From the NCBI RefSeq assembly GCF_025244845.1, contig NZ_CP104264.1, positions 1,364,001-1,428,000 of the forward strand: a stretch of 64,000 nt of DNA, written 5' to 3'. A program made the translations under genes and the position numbers. A model generated the notes under the pieces. The model did not search any database, was not told the DNA's origin, and saw only the letters and a list, made by a program, of their open reading frames with translations. Shown piece after piece: positions 26,731 to 35,494 of this stretch. This DNA comes from Arthrobacter sp. zg-Y1171. Lineage in GTDB: Bacteria; Actinomycetota; Actinomycetes; Actinomycetales; Micrococcaceae. Numbering within the stretch: position 1 is the first letter of the stretch; each line of letters opens with the position of its first letter.

Positions 26731-27726
26731 CTAATCCTGCAGCAGCCCCGGGGCGATCAGCAGGGTGGTCGGTACCGCCAGCAGCAGGGCCGAGAGGCAC
26801 AGCACGCTCCACTGCTGCCAGCGGGGCAGGGGCGGCTGCGGTGTGAGCAAGCGGCTGAGCCTGCCGGCAATACCCAGCGGCTCTGACCCCTCGGGGGCAC
26901 CCAAAGCCAGCGGGGGCATGCCGCGCAGGCTGTCCTGCTGTACGGCCGGGGACTTCGGTGCCCCGGGTACCGCGGGGGACCCGGACCCGACAATTGCCAC
27001 GGCGCGGACGAGCGTCATCCGGTCCACCTTCCGCAGCGCCTCGTCGTCGGCGAGCATTTCGATCAGCTCGTTCACCGAGTGCTGGGCCAGCACCGATGTC
27101 GGCAGCCACGGCAGGGCCGCACGCCAGGCCGCGAAGGCCCACAGCAGCAGGTGGTGGTGCTGGGCCAGATGCGCGCGTTCATGGGTGAGCACCGCGGAAA
27201 GCTCATCCTCGGAGAGCATGTTCAGCAGACCGTCGGAGAGGACGGTGACGGACCGCGCGCCGCCGGGCAGGCAGTAGGCCACCGGGGTTGGATGCTGGAT
27301 GACCAGGGTGGCAGGCGTGTCGGCGGAAGGGGAACTGAGCAGGTTGAGCATGTCCCGGTGCCGATGCCGGCCGCGGAGGATCCGGTAGTACGTCAGCAGC
27401 AGGGTGAACACCAAGTGGGCGCTGAGCAGCATTGCGGCGCTGAGCGCGAAAACGTGGACCAGTCCGAGGGTGCTTGCCGGGGCGCCCTGCAGAAGGATGC
27501 GCCATAAGCCGTGGAGTCCGGCCAGGAGATTGTCCCCGAGCGGCTCCAGGCCCCAGGTCAGCATGGCTCCGATCATGGACAGACCGCCCGCAAGGGCTAT
27601 CGCCTGCCACAGGACCATGGCGGTGAAAGGGGAGCGGGCCGGCCAGGCTGCCCGTGAGAGAAGAATCGGAACGGGCCACGCCAGCACGATCGCCAGCGCC
27701 GCCAAAGCGTAGGACGCCCAGAACAC
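26731..27726 (-). CDS. M56-family (BlaR1-like) membrane metalloprotease
   Basis: The 331-residue integral membrane protease has a gluzincin HExxH site, His182-Glu183-x-x-His186 (VLTHERAHLAQHH), followed by ELIEMLADDEAL with the expected third acidic ligand. Four or more membrane helices surround it. There is no penicillin-binding sensor domain, so it is not a true BlaR1 beta-lactam receptor. It lies 15 bases after a blaI-type repressor gene; in such pairs the protease cleaves the repressor on receiving a signal. Here the pair is divergent from cydABDC. The signal is unknown. The C-terminal segment beyond residue 290 ends in another hydrophobic helix. Confidence 0.88.
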   Translation of the reverse strand: MFWASYALAALAIVLAWPVPILLSRAAWPARSPFTAMVLWQAIALAGGLSMIGAMLTWGLEPLGDNLLAGLHGLWRILLQGAPASTLGLVHVFALSAAMLLSAHLVFTLLLTYYRILRGRHRHRDMLNLLSSPSADTPATLVIQHPTPVAYCLPGGARSVTVLSDGLLNMLSEDELSAVLTHERAHLAQHHHLLLWAFAAWRAALPWLPTSVLAQHSVNELIEMLADDEALRKVDRMTLVRAVAIVGSGSPAVPGAPKSPAVQQDSLRGMPPLALGAPEGSEPLGIAGRLSRLLTPQPPLPRWQQWSVLCLSALLLAVPTTLLIAPGLLQD

Positions 27727-27741
27727 CGCAGGTGCCGGTGC

Positions 27742-28107
27742 CTAGGCGCCGAGCAGCCTGCGCAGCATTTCAGCCTCGGTGTCGGAGACGGAACCGACGA
27801 ACCGGGCCAGCACGGCTTCGCGGTCATTGGCGGTGCCGAGGGCTTCATGCATGAGTTCGGCCGTGTGTTCGGCGCGGCTGGTCACGGCACGGTAGCGGTG
27901 GGGGCGGATGTCGCGTTCACGCTGGACCAGCGACTTCTTTTCCAGCCGTGAGAGCACGGTCAGCACGGTGGTGACAGCGAGACCCTTGCCGTCAGCGGAA
28001 TCCTCACGCTGCGCGAGTTTCTCGCGGAGTTCATTGGCGGTTGCTGCTTCGTTTGATTCCCAGAGCAGATCCATCATTGCGCGTTCCAACTCACCGAGCG
28101 TTGCCAT
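27742..28107 (-). CDS. blaI: BlaI/MecI-family transcriptional repressor
   Basis: This winged-helix repressor has about 121 residues. The N-terminal MATLGELERAMMDLLW opening, the LAVTTVLTVLSRLEKKSLV recognition region and the Arg-rich wing (QRERDIRPHRYRA) are typical of BlaI/MecI. The C-terminal dimerisation helices contain LARFVGSVSDTEAEMLRRLL. ATG 28107 is preferred over the ATG six bases earlier because AAAGGA precedes it at normal distance. It forms an operon with the M56 protease and is divergent from cydA. Three palindromes lie in the shared 184-base region. Confidence 0.92.
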   Translation of the reverse strand: MATLGELERAMMDLLWESNEAATANELREKLAQREDSADGKGLAVTTVLTVLSRLEKKSLVQRERDIRPHRYRAVTSRAEHTAELMHEALGTANDREAVLARFVGSVSDTEAEMLRRLLGA

Positions 28108-28189
28108 GTGCATCCTTTTTCGATCGAGATCCCCCGCGGACCCCCGTGTCGGGTCCAGACTTACTAATGTACCGCGTTTCGATCGTTTG

Positions 28190-28206
28190 TTCTACATCAC
28201 GTAGAA
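28190..28206. promoter_or_regulatory. Palindromic operator candidate A
   Basis: TTCTAC-ATCAC-GTAGAA is a perfect 6-5-6 palindrome lying 83 bases upstream of blaI. It is the copy nearest the repressor gene and probably mediates autoregulation. Confidence 0.65.
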
Positions 28207-28221
28207 ATCTTGCGAAAGTTG

Positions 28222-28238
28222 TTCTACGCTGTGTAGAA
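28222..28238. promoter_or_regulatory. Palindromic operator candidate B
   Basis: TTCTAC-GCTGT-GTAGAA is the second perfect copy, centred 32 bases from site A. A possible cydA promoter (TTGCGA at 28210-28215, an 18-base spacer, TAGAAG at 28234-28239) would overlap it, so binding should block RNA polymerase. Confidence 0.65.
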
Positions 28239-28246
28239 GTAAGGAA

Positions 28247-28263
28247 TTCTATGTCGTGTAGAA
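28247..28263. promoter_or_regulatory. Palindromic operator candidate C
   Basis: TTCTAT-GTCGT-GTAGAA has one mismatch from the palindrome and is centred 25 bases after site B. It is 28 bases upstream of the cydA GTG, probably in the leader or at the transcription start. Confidence 0.6.
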
Positions 28264-28291
28264 GTCGTTCCTCAAGCTGAAGGACATAAGC

Positions 28292-29893
28292 GTGGAAGCA
28301 CTGGATATCGCCCGGTGGCAGTTCGGCATCACGACCGTCTACCACTTCCTCATGGTCCCGCTGACCATTGGGCTGGGGATTGTGGTGGCAGCCATGCAGA
28401 CAGCCTGGGTGCGCACCGGCAAAGAGCAGTACCTGCGAATGACGAAGTTCTGGGGCAAGCTGTTCCTCATTAACTTCATCCTGGGCCTGGCCACCGGCCT
28501 GGTTCAGGAGTTCCAATTCGGGATGGCCTGGAGCGAGTACAGCCGCTTCGTCGGCGACGTCTTCGGCGCCCCGCTGGCACTGGAATCACTGTTGGCGTTC
28601 TTCACGGAATCAGTGTTCCTGGGACTGTGGATCTTCGGCTGGAAGAGGTTGCCCCCGAAGATCCATCTGGCGTGCATCTGGATCACCACGCTCGCCTCCA
28701 TGCTCTCGGCCTACTTCATCCTCGCCGCCAACTCCTGGATGCAGCACCCCGTGGGCGTGGAAATGGTGGACGGCCGCCCGGTCATGAACGACATCTGGGC
28801 CGTCCTGACCAACAACACCCTCCTCGTCGCGTTCCCGCACACAATCTTCGGTGCCTTTGCCGTTGCCGGCGGATTCCTGCTCGGCATCGCCTGGTACCAC
28901 CTCTGGAAGCGGCGCCGCGACGGCATCGACACCGTGGATGCCAAGGGCAACGTGGTGGTGGGCGAACGGCCCGAAACGGGCCGTGACAAGACCGACCACA
29001 CCGTGTGGCTGCGGTCCCTGCGCATCGGCGCCGTCGTCGCCATGATCTCCTTCGCCGGCGTCGCCGTCAGCGGTGACCTGCAGGGCAAGCTGATGTTCGA
29101 GCAGCAGCCCATGAAGATGGCGGCTGCGGAGGCAGCGTGCCATGACGGCACCGGCTTCTCAGTCCTGTCCATCGGTGACCCCGGTGCGGAGAACTGTGAA
29201 GACGTGGACACCCTGGTCGAAATTCCAGGCATGCTGTCCTTCCTCGCCAACGGCGACTTCGACACCGAAATCCGGGGCGTAAACACCCTGCTGGATGAGT
29301 ACCGCGACGCCTACGGCACCCACCTGCCGGACAACGAAATGTACGGCACCAACTCCGGCATGGAAATCGACTACACGCCGAACTTCGCCGTCACCTACTG
29401 GGGCTTCCGCATCATGATCGGCTTCGGCAGCGTTGCCGCCGTCGCCGCGGCCTATGCCCTGTGGGCGGTCCGCAAGGGCACCGTCCCCGAGTCCAAGTGG
29501 CTGATGCGCCTGGCCGTCTTCGGCATCCTGGCACCGTTCGGCGCCAACTCCGCAGGCTGGATCTTCACCGAAATGGGCCGCCAGCCGTTTGTGGTGGCTC
29601 CGAACCCCACCGGTACCGACGGCGTCTTCATGTTCACAGCAGCAGCCGTCTCGCCGGGTGTGAGCATGGCGGAACTGCTGTTCTCCGTCATCACCTTCAC
29701 CGTCGTGTACCTGGCCCTGCTGATCGTGGAGGTGCGGCTGCTGTTCAAGTTCGTCCGCGGCGGCGTCCCGGCAGCGATGCCGGACCTGCTGGGCGGCGAC
29801 GACGGCGGCACGGGCGGCCTGGACTCCGCCGGCGGCGATCCGGACGGCAGCCCAGGAACGAAGAAGCATGATGTCCTCGACTTTGCCTACTAA
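28292..29893 (+). CDS. cydA: Cytochrome bd ubiquinol oxidase subunit I
   Basis: The 533-residue membrane subunit carries three haems and oxidises quinol while reducing O2 to water. Haem ligands are His18 (VYHFLMVPLTIG), His183 (FPHTIFGAFA) and Met375 (YWGFRIMIGFG). The proton-channel Glu98 and Glu106 are in LESLLAFFTESVF, and GRQP is present near residue 430. The quinol-binding loop is of the short type (GDLQGKLMFEQQPMK). Cys283 and Cys302 sit in the extracytoplasmic loop. GTG 28292 has GAAGGA at good spacing. First gene of cydA-cydB-cydDC. Confidence 0.97.
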   Translation: MEALDIARWQFGITTVYHFLMVPLTIGLGIVVAAMQTAWVRTGKEQYLRMTKFWGKLFLINFILGLATGLVQEFQFGMAWSEYSRFVGDVFGAPLALESLLAFFTESVFLGLWIFGWKRLPPKIHLACIWITTLASMLSAYFILAANSWMQHPVGVEMVDGRPVMNDIWAVLTNNTLLVAFPHTIFGAFAVAGGFLLGIAWYHLWKRRRDGIDTVDAKGNVVVGERPETGRDKTDHTVWLRSLRIGAVVAMISFAGVAVSGDLQGKLMFEQQPMKMAAAEAACHDGTGFSVLSIGDPGAENCEDVDTLVEIPGMLSFLANGDFDTEIRGVNTLLDEYRDAYGTHLPDNEMYGTNSGMEIDYTPNFAVTYWGFRIMIGFGSVAAVAAAYALWAVRKGTVPESKWLMRLAVFGILAPFGANSAGWIFTEMGRQPFVVAPNPTGTDGVFMFTAAAVSPGVSMAELLFSVITFTVVYLALLIVEVRLLFKFVRGGVPAAMPDLLGGDDGGTGGLDSAGGDPDGSPGTKKHDVLDFAY

Positions 29894-29986
29894 GGCGCCC
29901 CGGGGGGAGGCCGTGCACGCGGCCGCCCTCCGGGTCCTCCACCCTGCAATCTGCCGGACACCGGCACTTCTGGAGCTCTGAAAGTA

Positions 29987-31003
29987 ATGTCGCTACCGCT
30001 GTTCTGGTTTATCGTGATTGCCTTCCTATGGGTCGGGTACCTTTTCCTGGAGGGCTTCGACCTCGGGGTCGGCATGCTTATGAAGCTGATGGCCCGTGAT
30101 GAGAAAGACCGCCGGGTACTGCTGAACACCATCGGCCCCGTGTGGGACGGCAACGAAGTCTGGCTGATCACGGTCGGTGCAATGACTTTCGCGGCGTTCC
30201 CGATGTGGTACGCCTCGCTGTTCTCCGCCCTGTACATCCCCCTGGTCATTGTGCTGCTGGGGCTCATCTTCCGGGCCGTGTCCATCGAGTACCGCGGCAA
30301 GCATGACAGTGACAGCTGGCGCAACCGCTGGGACTGGGGCCTGGCCCTGGGCTCCTTCGCGGCGGCCTTCGGCGTCGGCGCCGCGCTCGGACTGACCACC
30401 ACAGGCCTGCCGCTGAATGCGAACGGCGACCGCGTGGGCGGGGCATTCGCCTGGCTGACTCCGTACGCGGTGCTGGGCGGAGTGGCCGTAGTGGCCTTCT
30501 GCCTGGTTCACGCCCTCGTTTTCCTGATGCTCAAGACCGACGGGCAGATCCGTGACCGCGCCAAGCGCATCGTGACGCGCTGGCTGCCCGTGGGCATCCT
30601 GCCCTTGGCGGCCTGGGCCATCATTGTGCAGATCATGAACGCCAAGGTGGAGACCCTGCCCCTGTTGGTGATTGCCGTGGTGGGAGCCCTCCTGGCCTGG
30701 CTCTACGCCCGCCGGGGCCGTGACGGCCTGAGCTTCATCAGCCTCGGGATCTTCCTGGTGGCCGGAGCGGCGACCATCTTCGCCTCCATGTACCCCGTGG
30801 TGCTGCCCTCCACGCTGGATGCCGCGTGGAACCTGACGGTGGAAAACGCCTCCGCTTCCCCCTACGCCCTGAAGGTCATGAGCTGGGTGGCCCTGTTCGG
30901 CCTGCCGGTAGTGGTGCTGTACCAGGGCTGGACCTATTGGGTGTTCCGTAAGCGGGTCACCACCGAGTCCATCCCCGCCCCCCACAGTTTCAAACCGCAG
31001 TGA
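29987..31003 (+). CDS. cydB: Cytochrome bd ubiquinol oxidase subunit II
   Basis: The 338-residue polytopic subunit pairs with CydA. Signature segments are FLWVGYLFLEGFDLGVGML, GPVWDGNEVWLITVGAMTFAAFP and IFRAVSIEYRGK. The second half carries GIFLVAGAATIFASMYPVVLPS. It begins 93 bases after cydA with no terminator between them. Its TGA overlaps the GTG of the cydDC gene by four bases, so assembly exporter and oxidase are translated in sequence. Confidence 0.96.
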   Translation: MSLPLFWFIVIAFLWVGYLFLEGFDLGVGMLMKLMARDEKDRRVLLNTIGPVWDGNEVWLITVGAMTFAAFPMWYASLFSALYIPLVIVLLGLIFRAVSIEYRGKHDSDSWRNRWDWGLALGSFAAAFGVGAALGLTTTGLPLNANGDRVGGAFAWLTPYAVLGGVAVVAFCLVHALVFLMLKTDGQIRDRAKRIVTRWLPVGILPLAAWAIIVQIMNAKVETLPLLVIAVVGALLAWLYARRGRDGLSFISLGIFLVAGAATIFASMYPVVLPSTLDAAWNLTVENASASPYALKVMSWVALFGLPVVVLYQGWTYWVFRKRVTTESIPAPHSFKPQ

Positions 31004-34000
31004 AGCCGATTCTTCCGGTCAGTGCCACCAGCCGCCGCGCGCTGTACCTCCTCGGGCTGCTCGCAGCCATCAAGGCCGCGGGGCTGGTGCTGCTGGCCGA
31101 CGCCGTAGCCAGCGGCATCGCCGGCCTGGCCGCCGGCGGCCCGGAGTGGAACCGCGTGTTCCTGCTCGGCACCGCCGGCGCCGTGCTGCGGTCCGTGGCC
31201 GTATGGGGCCAGGACACCGTGGCCCAGCGTGCGGCCGCGGGGGTGAAGGACGAACTGCGCCGGCAGCTGTCCGAGCGGGTACTGGCCGACGGCGGCACCG
31301 TCCCGGGGATGGGCAGCGGCGCCCTGAGCGTCCTGCTGACCCGCGGGTTGGACGGGCTGGACAACTACTACTCCAAGTACCTGCCCGCACTGGTGACCTG
31401 CGCCGTCGTCCCCCTGCTGGTGGGTGCCCGCATCCTCGCCGCGGACTGGATCAGCGCCGTCACGATCGTGCTGACCGTCCCACTTATTCCGGTCTTTATG
31501 ATCCTGATCGGCCTGCACACCGAGGACAAGACCGCCGCCGCGGTGGACGCACTGAACCGGCTCTCGGACAACATGCTGGAGCTCGCCAAGGGCCTGCCCG
31601 TGCTGGTGGGCCTCGGCCGTGCCCGTGCGCAGACCCGGGCACTGCGCGACGTCGCCGACCGCTACCGCACCACAACGCTGGCAACCCTGCGGGTGGCGTT
31701 TATGTCCTCGCTGGCGCTGGAACTCATTGCCACTATCTCGGTGGCCCTGGTGGCAGTATTCATCGGTGTCCGGCTGGTGCACGGGGGCATGCCGCTGGAA
31801 TTGGGGCTGCTGGCCCTGATCCTTGCACCCGAGTGCTACCAGCCGCTGCGTGACCTGGGCACCGCCCACCACGCCAGCGAGGACGGCCTCGAAGCGCTGA
31901 ACCGGACCAACGCGGTGCTGGACGCACCCGCGGCCGTGCCGCTGGCGGACGCTTCAGCCGCCGCTGAGGAAACCGCCGGGTCGGCGCTCGTGGTCAGGAA
32001 CCTGACCATCGCCTACGAAGGCCGGCCGCATCCTGCCGTGGAGGACCTCAGCTTCACGGTCCCGGCAGGTGCCGTTGCCGCCCTGACCGGTTCCAGCGGG
32101 GCGGGAAAAACCTCCGTGCTGGAAGTCCTGGCCGGGCTCCGGCGGAACGGCGGCGACACCCGGCTGGACGGCACCGTGCAGGGCATCAGCCGCGAAACGC
32201 AGGCGTGGATACCCCAGCACCCCGTCCTGGTCGAGGACACCGTTGCCGCGGAGATAGCCCTCTACGCGGGTCTACCGGTGACCGGTTCCGGCGCTGCCGA
32301 AAGCCCGGACAACGCGGGGCGCACGGCCGCCCGCCGGGCACTCGAACGCATCGACGCCGGGCACCTGCTCGATTCCGCCACCGCGGACCTGAGTCCGGGC
32401 GAGCAGCGCCGGGTGGCCGTGGCGCGGGCACTGGCCCGCATCGACGGGAATCCCGGCGTCCGGATCCTGCTGGCGGATGAACCGACCGCACACCTCGATT
32501 CGCGCAGCGCCTCGGCCGTCCGTGCCGCCCTCGCCGCGCTGCGGGGGCGGACCACCGTGCTGCTGGTAGCCCACGACGCCGCCACCGCAGCCATCGCTGA
32601 CACGGTGATTCCGGTTGAAGGGGCGGCGGGCGGAAGCCTGCCCCGGGAACGGGTCAAGGGCAAGCATGCGGCATCCCTGGCCGCCGCTGCCCGCAGCGCC
32701 CCGGTAAGGATTCCGGCCGGCTCCGGCCCGGCAGCTGCTGCCGGCGCCGGTCCCGGGAAAGCCGACGGCCCGGCATCCGGCGGCTCCGCAGCCGACACGG
32801 CCGCGGAGCCGGCGTCGGGCCATGAGCCGCTGTGGAAGAACCTCATGGTGCTGAAGCCGTGGAGCAGGCAGTTCGTCCTGGCGCTGGTGCTGGGCACGGG
32901 TGCCACCATGTTCGCCGTCGCCCTGACGGCCCTGTCCGCCTGGCTGATCGTGCGTGCCGCGGAACAGCCGCCGATCCTGTACCTGCTCATGGCGATTGTC
33001 GGGGTGCGGTTCTTCGGCATCGGCCGGGCATTGCTGCGGTACCTGGAGCGCCTCTCCCTGCACGACGCCGTCTTCCGGGCCACCAACACGCTGCGGGTCC
33101 GGCTCTGGAACGGGCTGCTGCAGCGCCCCGAAGGCTGGCGCCGCGTGGCGCGGGGTTCGGGTGCCCTCGAACGCCTGGTGGGTGACGTGGACGAGCTGCG
33201 GGACATCGCGCCCCGGGTGGTCTTCGCACCCCTGACCGGTCTGCTCACCGCCGTCGCTGCCTGTGTAGTGACCTGGCTGCTGGTCCCGGAAGGCCTGGCG
33301 GTGCAGGTGGCGCTGACCGTGGTGGGGATGGTCATTGCGCCGCTGCTGGCACTGTTCGCCGATTCCGCTGCCCGTGCAGCCACCGTGAACCTGCAGGCCC
33401 GGTCCATGTCTTCCATGGCCCGCCTGCTCACGGCTGCTTCCGACCTGGAAGCCAATTCGAGCTCGGGGCCGGTGCTGGCCCGCCAGGAGCAGTTCGAAGC
33501 AGCCGCGGCCCGGGCTGTCCGGCGCAGTGCCTGGGCCCAGGGCCTGGCCAATGCCGTCACCGCCCTGGCCTGCTCCCTTGCAGCGCTCTACATGATCAGC
33601 GCGTCGCAGGACGGTCCGGCCACCGTGGCCGCGGTGGTGGTCCTGGTGCAGCTGGCGCTGATTGAGCCTTTCGTGGCAGTCAACGGCTCCATCCAGCAGT
33701 TCTCCGCGTGGCGCACCCTGGGGGACAAGGTGCTGCCGGATCTGGGCACGGAAGACGTCGCGCCCGATGACACCGCCGGGGAAACCGCTGCCCGGGAGAG
33801 CTTCGGCAAGGTCCAGGTGCTGGAACTGGATAACATCCGGTACCGCTATCCCGGTGCTGCCGCAGATGTGCTGACCGGCGTGGACCTCACGGTCTCCGCG
33901 GGGGAGTGGGTGGCCGTCACCGGTCCCTCCGGCAGCGGCAAATCCACGCTGCTCGGCGTGCTGCTCGGCTTCCTGCCGCCCCGAAGCGGTACCTATCTGA

Positions 34001-34470
34001 TCAACGGCGTTCCTGCGCAGTCGGTCCCGCAGGCAGCCCGGCGGATGGCGTGGTGCCCGCAGGAGGCGCACCTGTTCGACTCGACCCTCCGCGGCAACCT
34101 GCTCCTGGCCCGTGACCGCACCCTCGCGCCGACGGAAGCCGAAATGGTCGGCTCGCTCCGTGCTGTGGGCCTGGGACCGCTGTTCGACACACTGCCCGAG
34201 GGCCTGGACACAGCCATCGGCGCCGGCGGGCATTTCCTCTCCGGCGGCCAGCGCCAGCGGCTTGCCGTGGCCCGTGCGCTGCTCGCCGAGGCCGACGTCG
34301 TGCTCCTGGATGAGCCCACGGCCCACCTGGACGCGGAGGCGGGGGCGCAGCTGATGGCCGACCTGAAATCCGGACTGCAGGGCAAGGCAGTGGTGGTGGT
34401 AACCCATAATCCGGCCGACGCAGCCTGGTGCGGGCGGGAAATCTCACTGGGAGCGGTGCTGATGTCCTAG
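31000..34470 (+). CDS. cydDC: CydD-CydC fusion, ABC exporter for cytochrome bd assembly
   Basis: The 1156-residue protein joins two complete ABC half-transporters, normally separate CydD and CydC. The first has a six-helix domain (about 1-315), Walker A TGSSGAGKTSV, signature DLSPGEQRRVAVA and Walker B RILLADEPTAHLD. A Gly/Ala/Pro-rich linker (about 545-610) joins it to a second membrane domain, then TGPSGSGKSTL, LSGGQRQRLAVARAL and VVLLDEPTAHLD. The CydDC exporter moves reduced thiols (cysteine, glutathione in E. coli) out of the cytoplasm to allow haem insertion into the bd oxidase. Fused forms are common in actinobacteria. GTG 31000 overlaps the cydB stop. Confidence 0.95.
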   Translation: MKPILPVSATSRRALYLLGLLAAIKAAGLVLLADAVASGIAGLAAGGPEWNRVFLLGTAGAVLRSVAVWGQDTVAQRAAAGVKDELRRQLSERVLADGGTVPGMGSGALSVLLTRGLDGLDNYYSKYLPALVTCAVVPLLVGARILAADWISAVTIVLTVPLIPVFMILIGLHTEDKTAAAVDALNRLSDNMLELAKGLPVLVGLGRARAQTRALRDVADRYRTTTLATLRVAFMSSLALELIATISVALVAVFIGVRLVHGGMPLELGLLALILAPECYQPLRDLGTAHHASEDGLEALNRTNAVLDAPAAVPLADASAAAEETAGSALVVRNLTIAYEGRPHPAVEDLSFTVPAGAVAALTGSSGAGKTSVLEVLAGLRRNGGDTRLDGTVQGISRETQAWIPQHPVLVEDTVAAEIALYAGLPVTGSGAAESPDNAGRTAARRALERIDAGHLLDSATADLSPGEQRRVAVARALARIDGNPGVRILLADEPTAHLDSRSASAVRAALAALRGRTTVLLVAHDAATAAIADTVIPVEGAAGGSLPRERVKGKHAASLAAAARSAPVRIPAGSGPAAAAGAGPGKADGPASGGSAADTAAEPASGHEPLWKNLMVLKPWSRQFVLALVLGTGATMFAVALTALSAWLIVRAAEQPPILYLLMAIVGVRFFGIGRALLRYLERLSLHDAVFRATNTLRVRLWNGLLQRPEGWRRVARGSGALERLVGDVDELRDIAPRVVFAPLTGLLTAVAACVVTWLLVPEGLAVQVALTVVGMVIAPLLALFADSAARAATVNLQARSMSSMARLLTAASDLEANSSSGPVLARQEQFEAAAARAVRRSAWAQGLANAVTALACSLAALYMISASQDGPATVAAVVVLVQLALIEPFVAVNGSIQQFSAWRTLGDKVLPDLGTEDVAPDDTAGETAARESFGKVQVLELDNIRYRYPGAAADVLTGVDLTVSAGEWVAVTGPSGSGKSTLLGVLLGFLPPRSGTYLINGVPAQSVPQAARRMAWCPQEAHLFDSTLRGNLLLARDRTLAPTEAEMVGSLRAVGLGPLFDTLPEGLDTAIGAGGHFLSGGQRQRLAVARALLAEADVVLLDEPTAHLDAEAGAQLMADLKSGLQGKAVVVVTHNPADAAWCGREISLGAVLMS

Positions 34471-34479
34471 GGTGGATGG

Positions 34480-35472
34480 ATGCAGACGCCCTCCCCACCC
34501 CTGTTCCCCGGGCCGGAAACCGGCCTGCGCTGGCGCTCCATCGGAGCCGACGACGTCGACGCCTGGTACGCCCTGATCCGCCGGATGGCGGAGGTGGACA
34601 AACCCGGATGGGTGGAGGACCGCAGGGACCTGGAGCAGGCGCTGGAAACCACCTCCGGGGATCCCGCAAAGGACACGCTGATCGGGCTGGACAAATCCGG
34701 TGCGGCACGGGCGTACGGCCGGATCGCCGTGAACCCCGGTTCGGAGACCGGCTCCGGCTTCGGCGGCGTCGACCCGCAGTGGCGGCGCCGGGGCATCGGT
34801 TCCAAGGTCTACCGCTGGCAGGAAACCCGCCTGCGCCAGCGGCTGCTCACGGAGCACCGGAAACACGGTGTGCTGCGCACCTACGCCGAGGAATCCAACG
34901 CCTCCCAGGTGGCACTGCTGCAGTCCGAGGGCGCCGAGGTGGTGCGCTACTTCACCGAGATGAGCCGGCCGCTGACGGGCGGCCTGCCCGACGCCGTACT
35001 GCCGGAGGGGATGGAATTCCGCACCTTTGACCCCGAGATCTCCGACGCCGTGCGCCGGGCGCATAACGAAGCGTTCAAGGACCACTGGGGGAGCGAGCCG
35101 CGGAACAAGGAGCGGTGGGGATTCACCATCGACCATCCCCAGTTCCGGCCGGACTGGAGCTTCGCGGTGGTGGACACCGGCTCCGGCGAGGTTGCCGCCT
35201 ACCAGTTGGCGAGCTTCGATCCGGAGAGCAAGGACATCCACGGCTACAACGAGGGCTACACCATGCTCCTCGGCGTGCGGCGGGACTGGCGGGGACGGAA
35301 ACTTGCTCCGGCGATGCTGCGTGAAGCAATGCGCCGGTTCCGGGAGGGCGGCATGGACAACGCCGGGCTCGGCGTGGACACGGAGAACCCGTCCGGTGCC
35401 CTGGGACTTTACGAAAGCCTGGGCTATAAGCCCACGCACCGGGAAGTGGTCTTCGACAAGACGGTCCTGTAG
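34480..35472 (+). CDS. Tandem GNAT-domain N-acetyltransferase
   Basis: The 330-residue protein contains two GNAT folds. The first (about 15-165) has the acetyl-CoA loop as WRRRGIGSKVYRW. The second (about 180-330) has VRRDWRGRKLAPAMLREAM and ENPSGALGLYESLGYKP, with the better conserved motif A/B. This architecture is shared with mycothiol synthase and related enzymes, but I do not see enough to call MshD. It begins nine bases after cydDC and is probably transcribed with it. Substrate unknown. Confidence 0.85.
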   Translation: MQTPSPPLFPGPETGLRWRSIGADDVDAWYALIRRMAEVDKPGWVEDRRDLEQALETTSGDPAKDTLIGLDKSGAARAYGRIAVNPGSETGSGFGGVDPQWRRRGIGSKVYRWQETRLRQRLLTEHRKHGVLRTYAEESNASQVALLQSEGAEVVRYFTEMSRPLTGGLPDAVLPEGMEFRTFDPEISDAVRRAHNEAFKDHWGSEPRNKERWGFTIDHPQFRPDWSFAVVDTGSGEVAAYQLASFDPESKDIHGYNEGYTMLLGVRRDWRGRKLAPAMLREAMRRFREGGMDNAGLGVDTENPSGALGLYESLGYKPTHREVVFDKTVL

Positions 35473-35494
35473 CAGGGGCCGCGGGAAGGTTGCG

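Noticed and set aside
32272..34407. A 711-codon minus-strand open frame opposite the cydDC fusion
   Set aside because: Compositional shadow (Gly/Gln/His/Arg-rich) of a gene with two complete ABC signatures.
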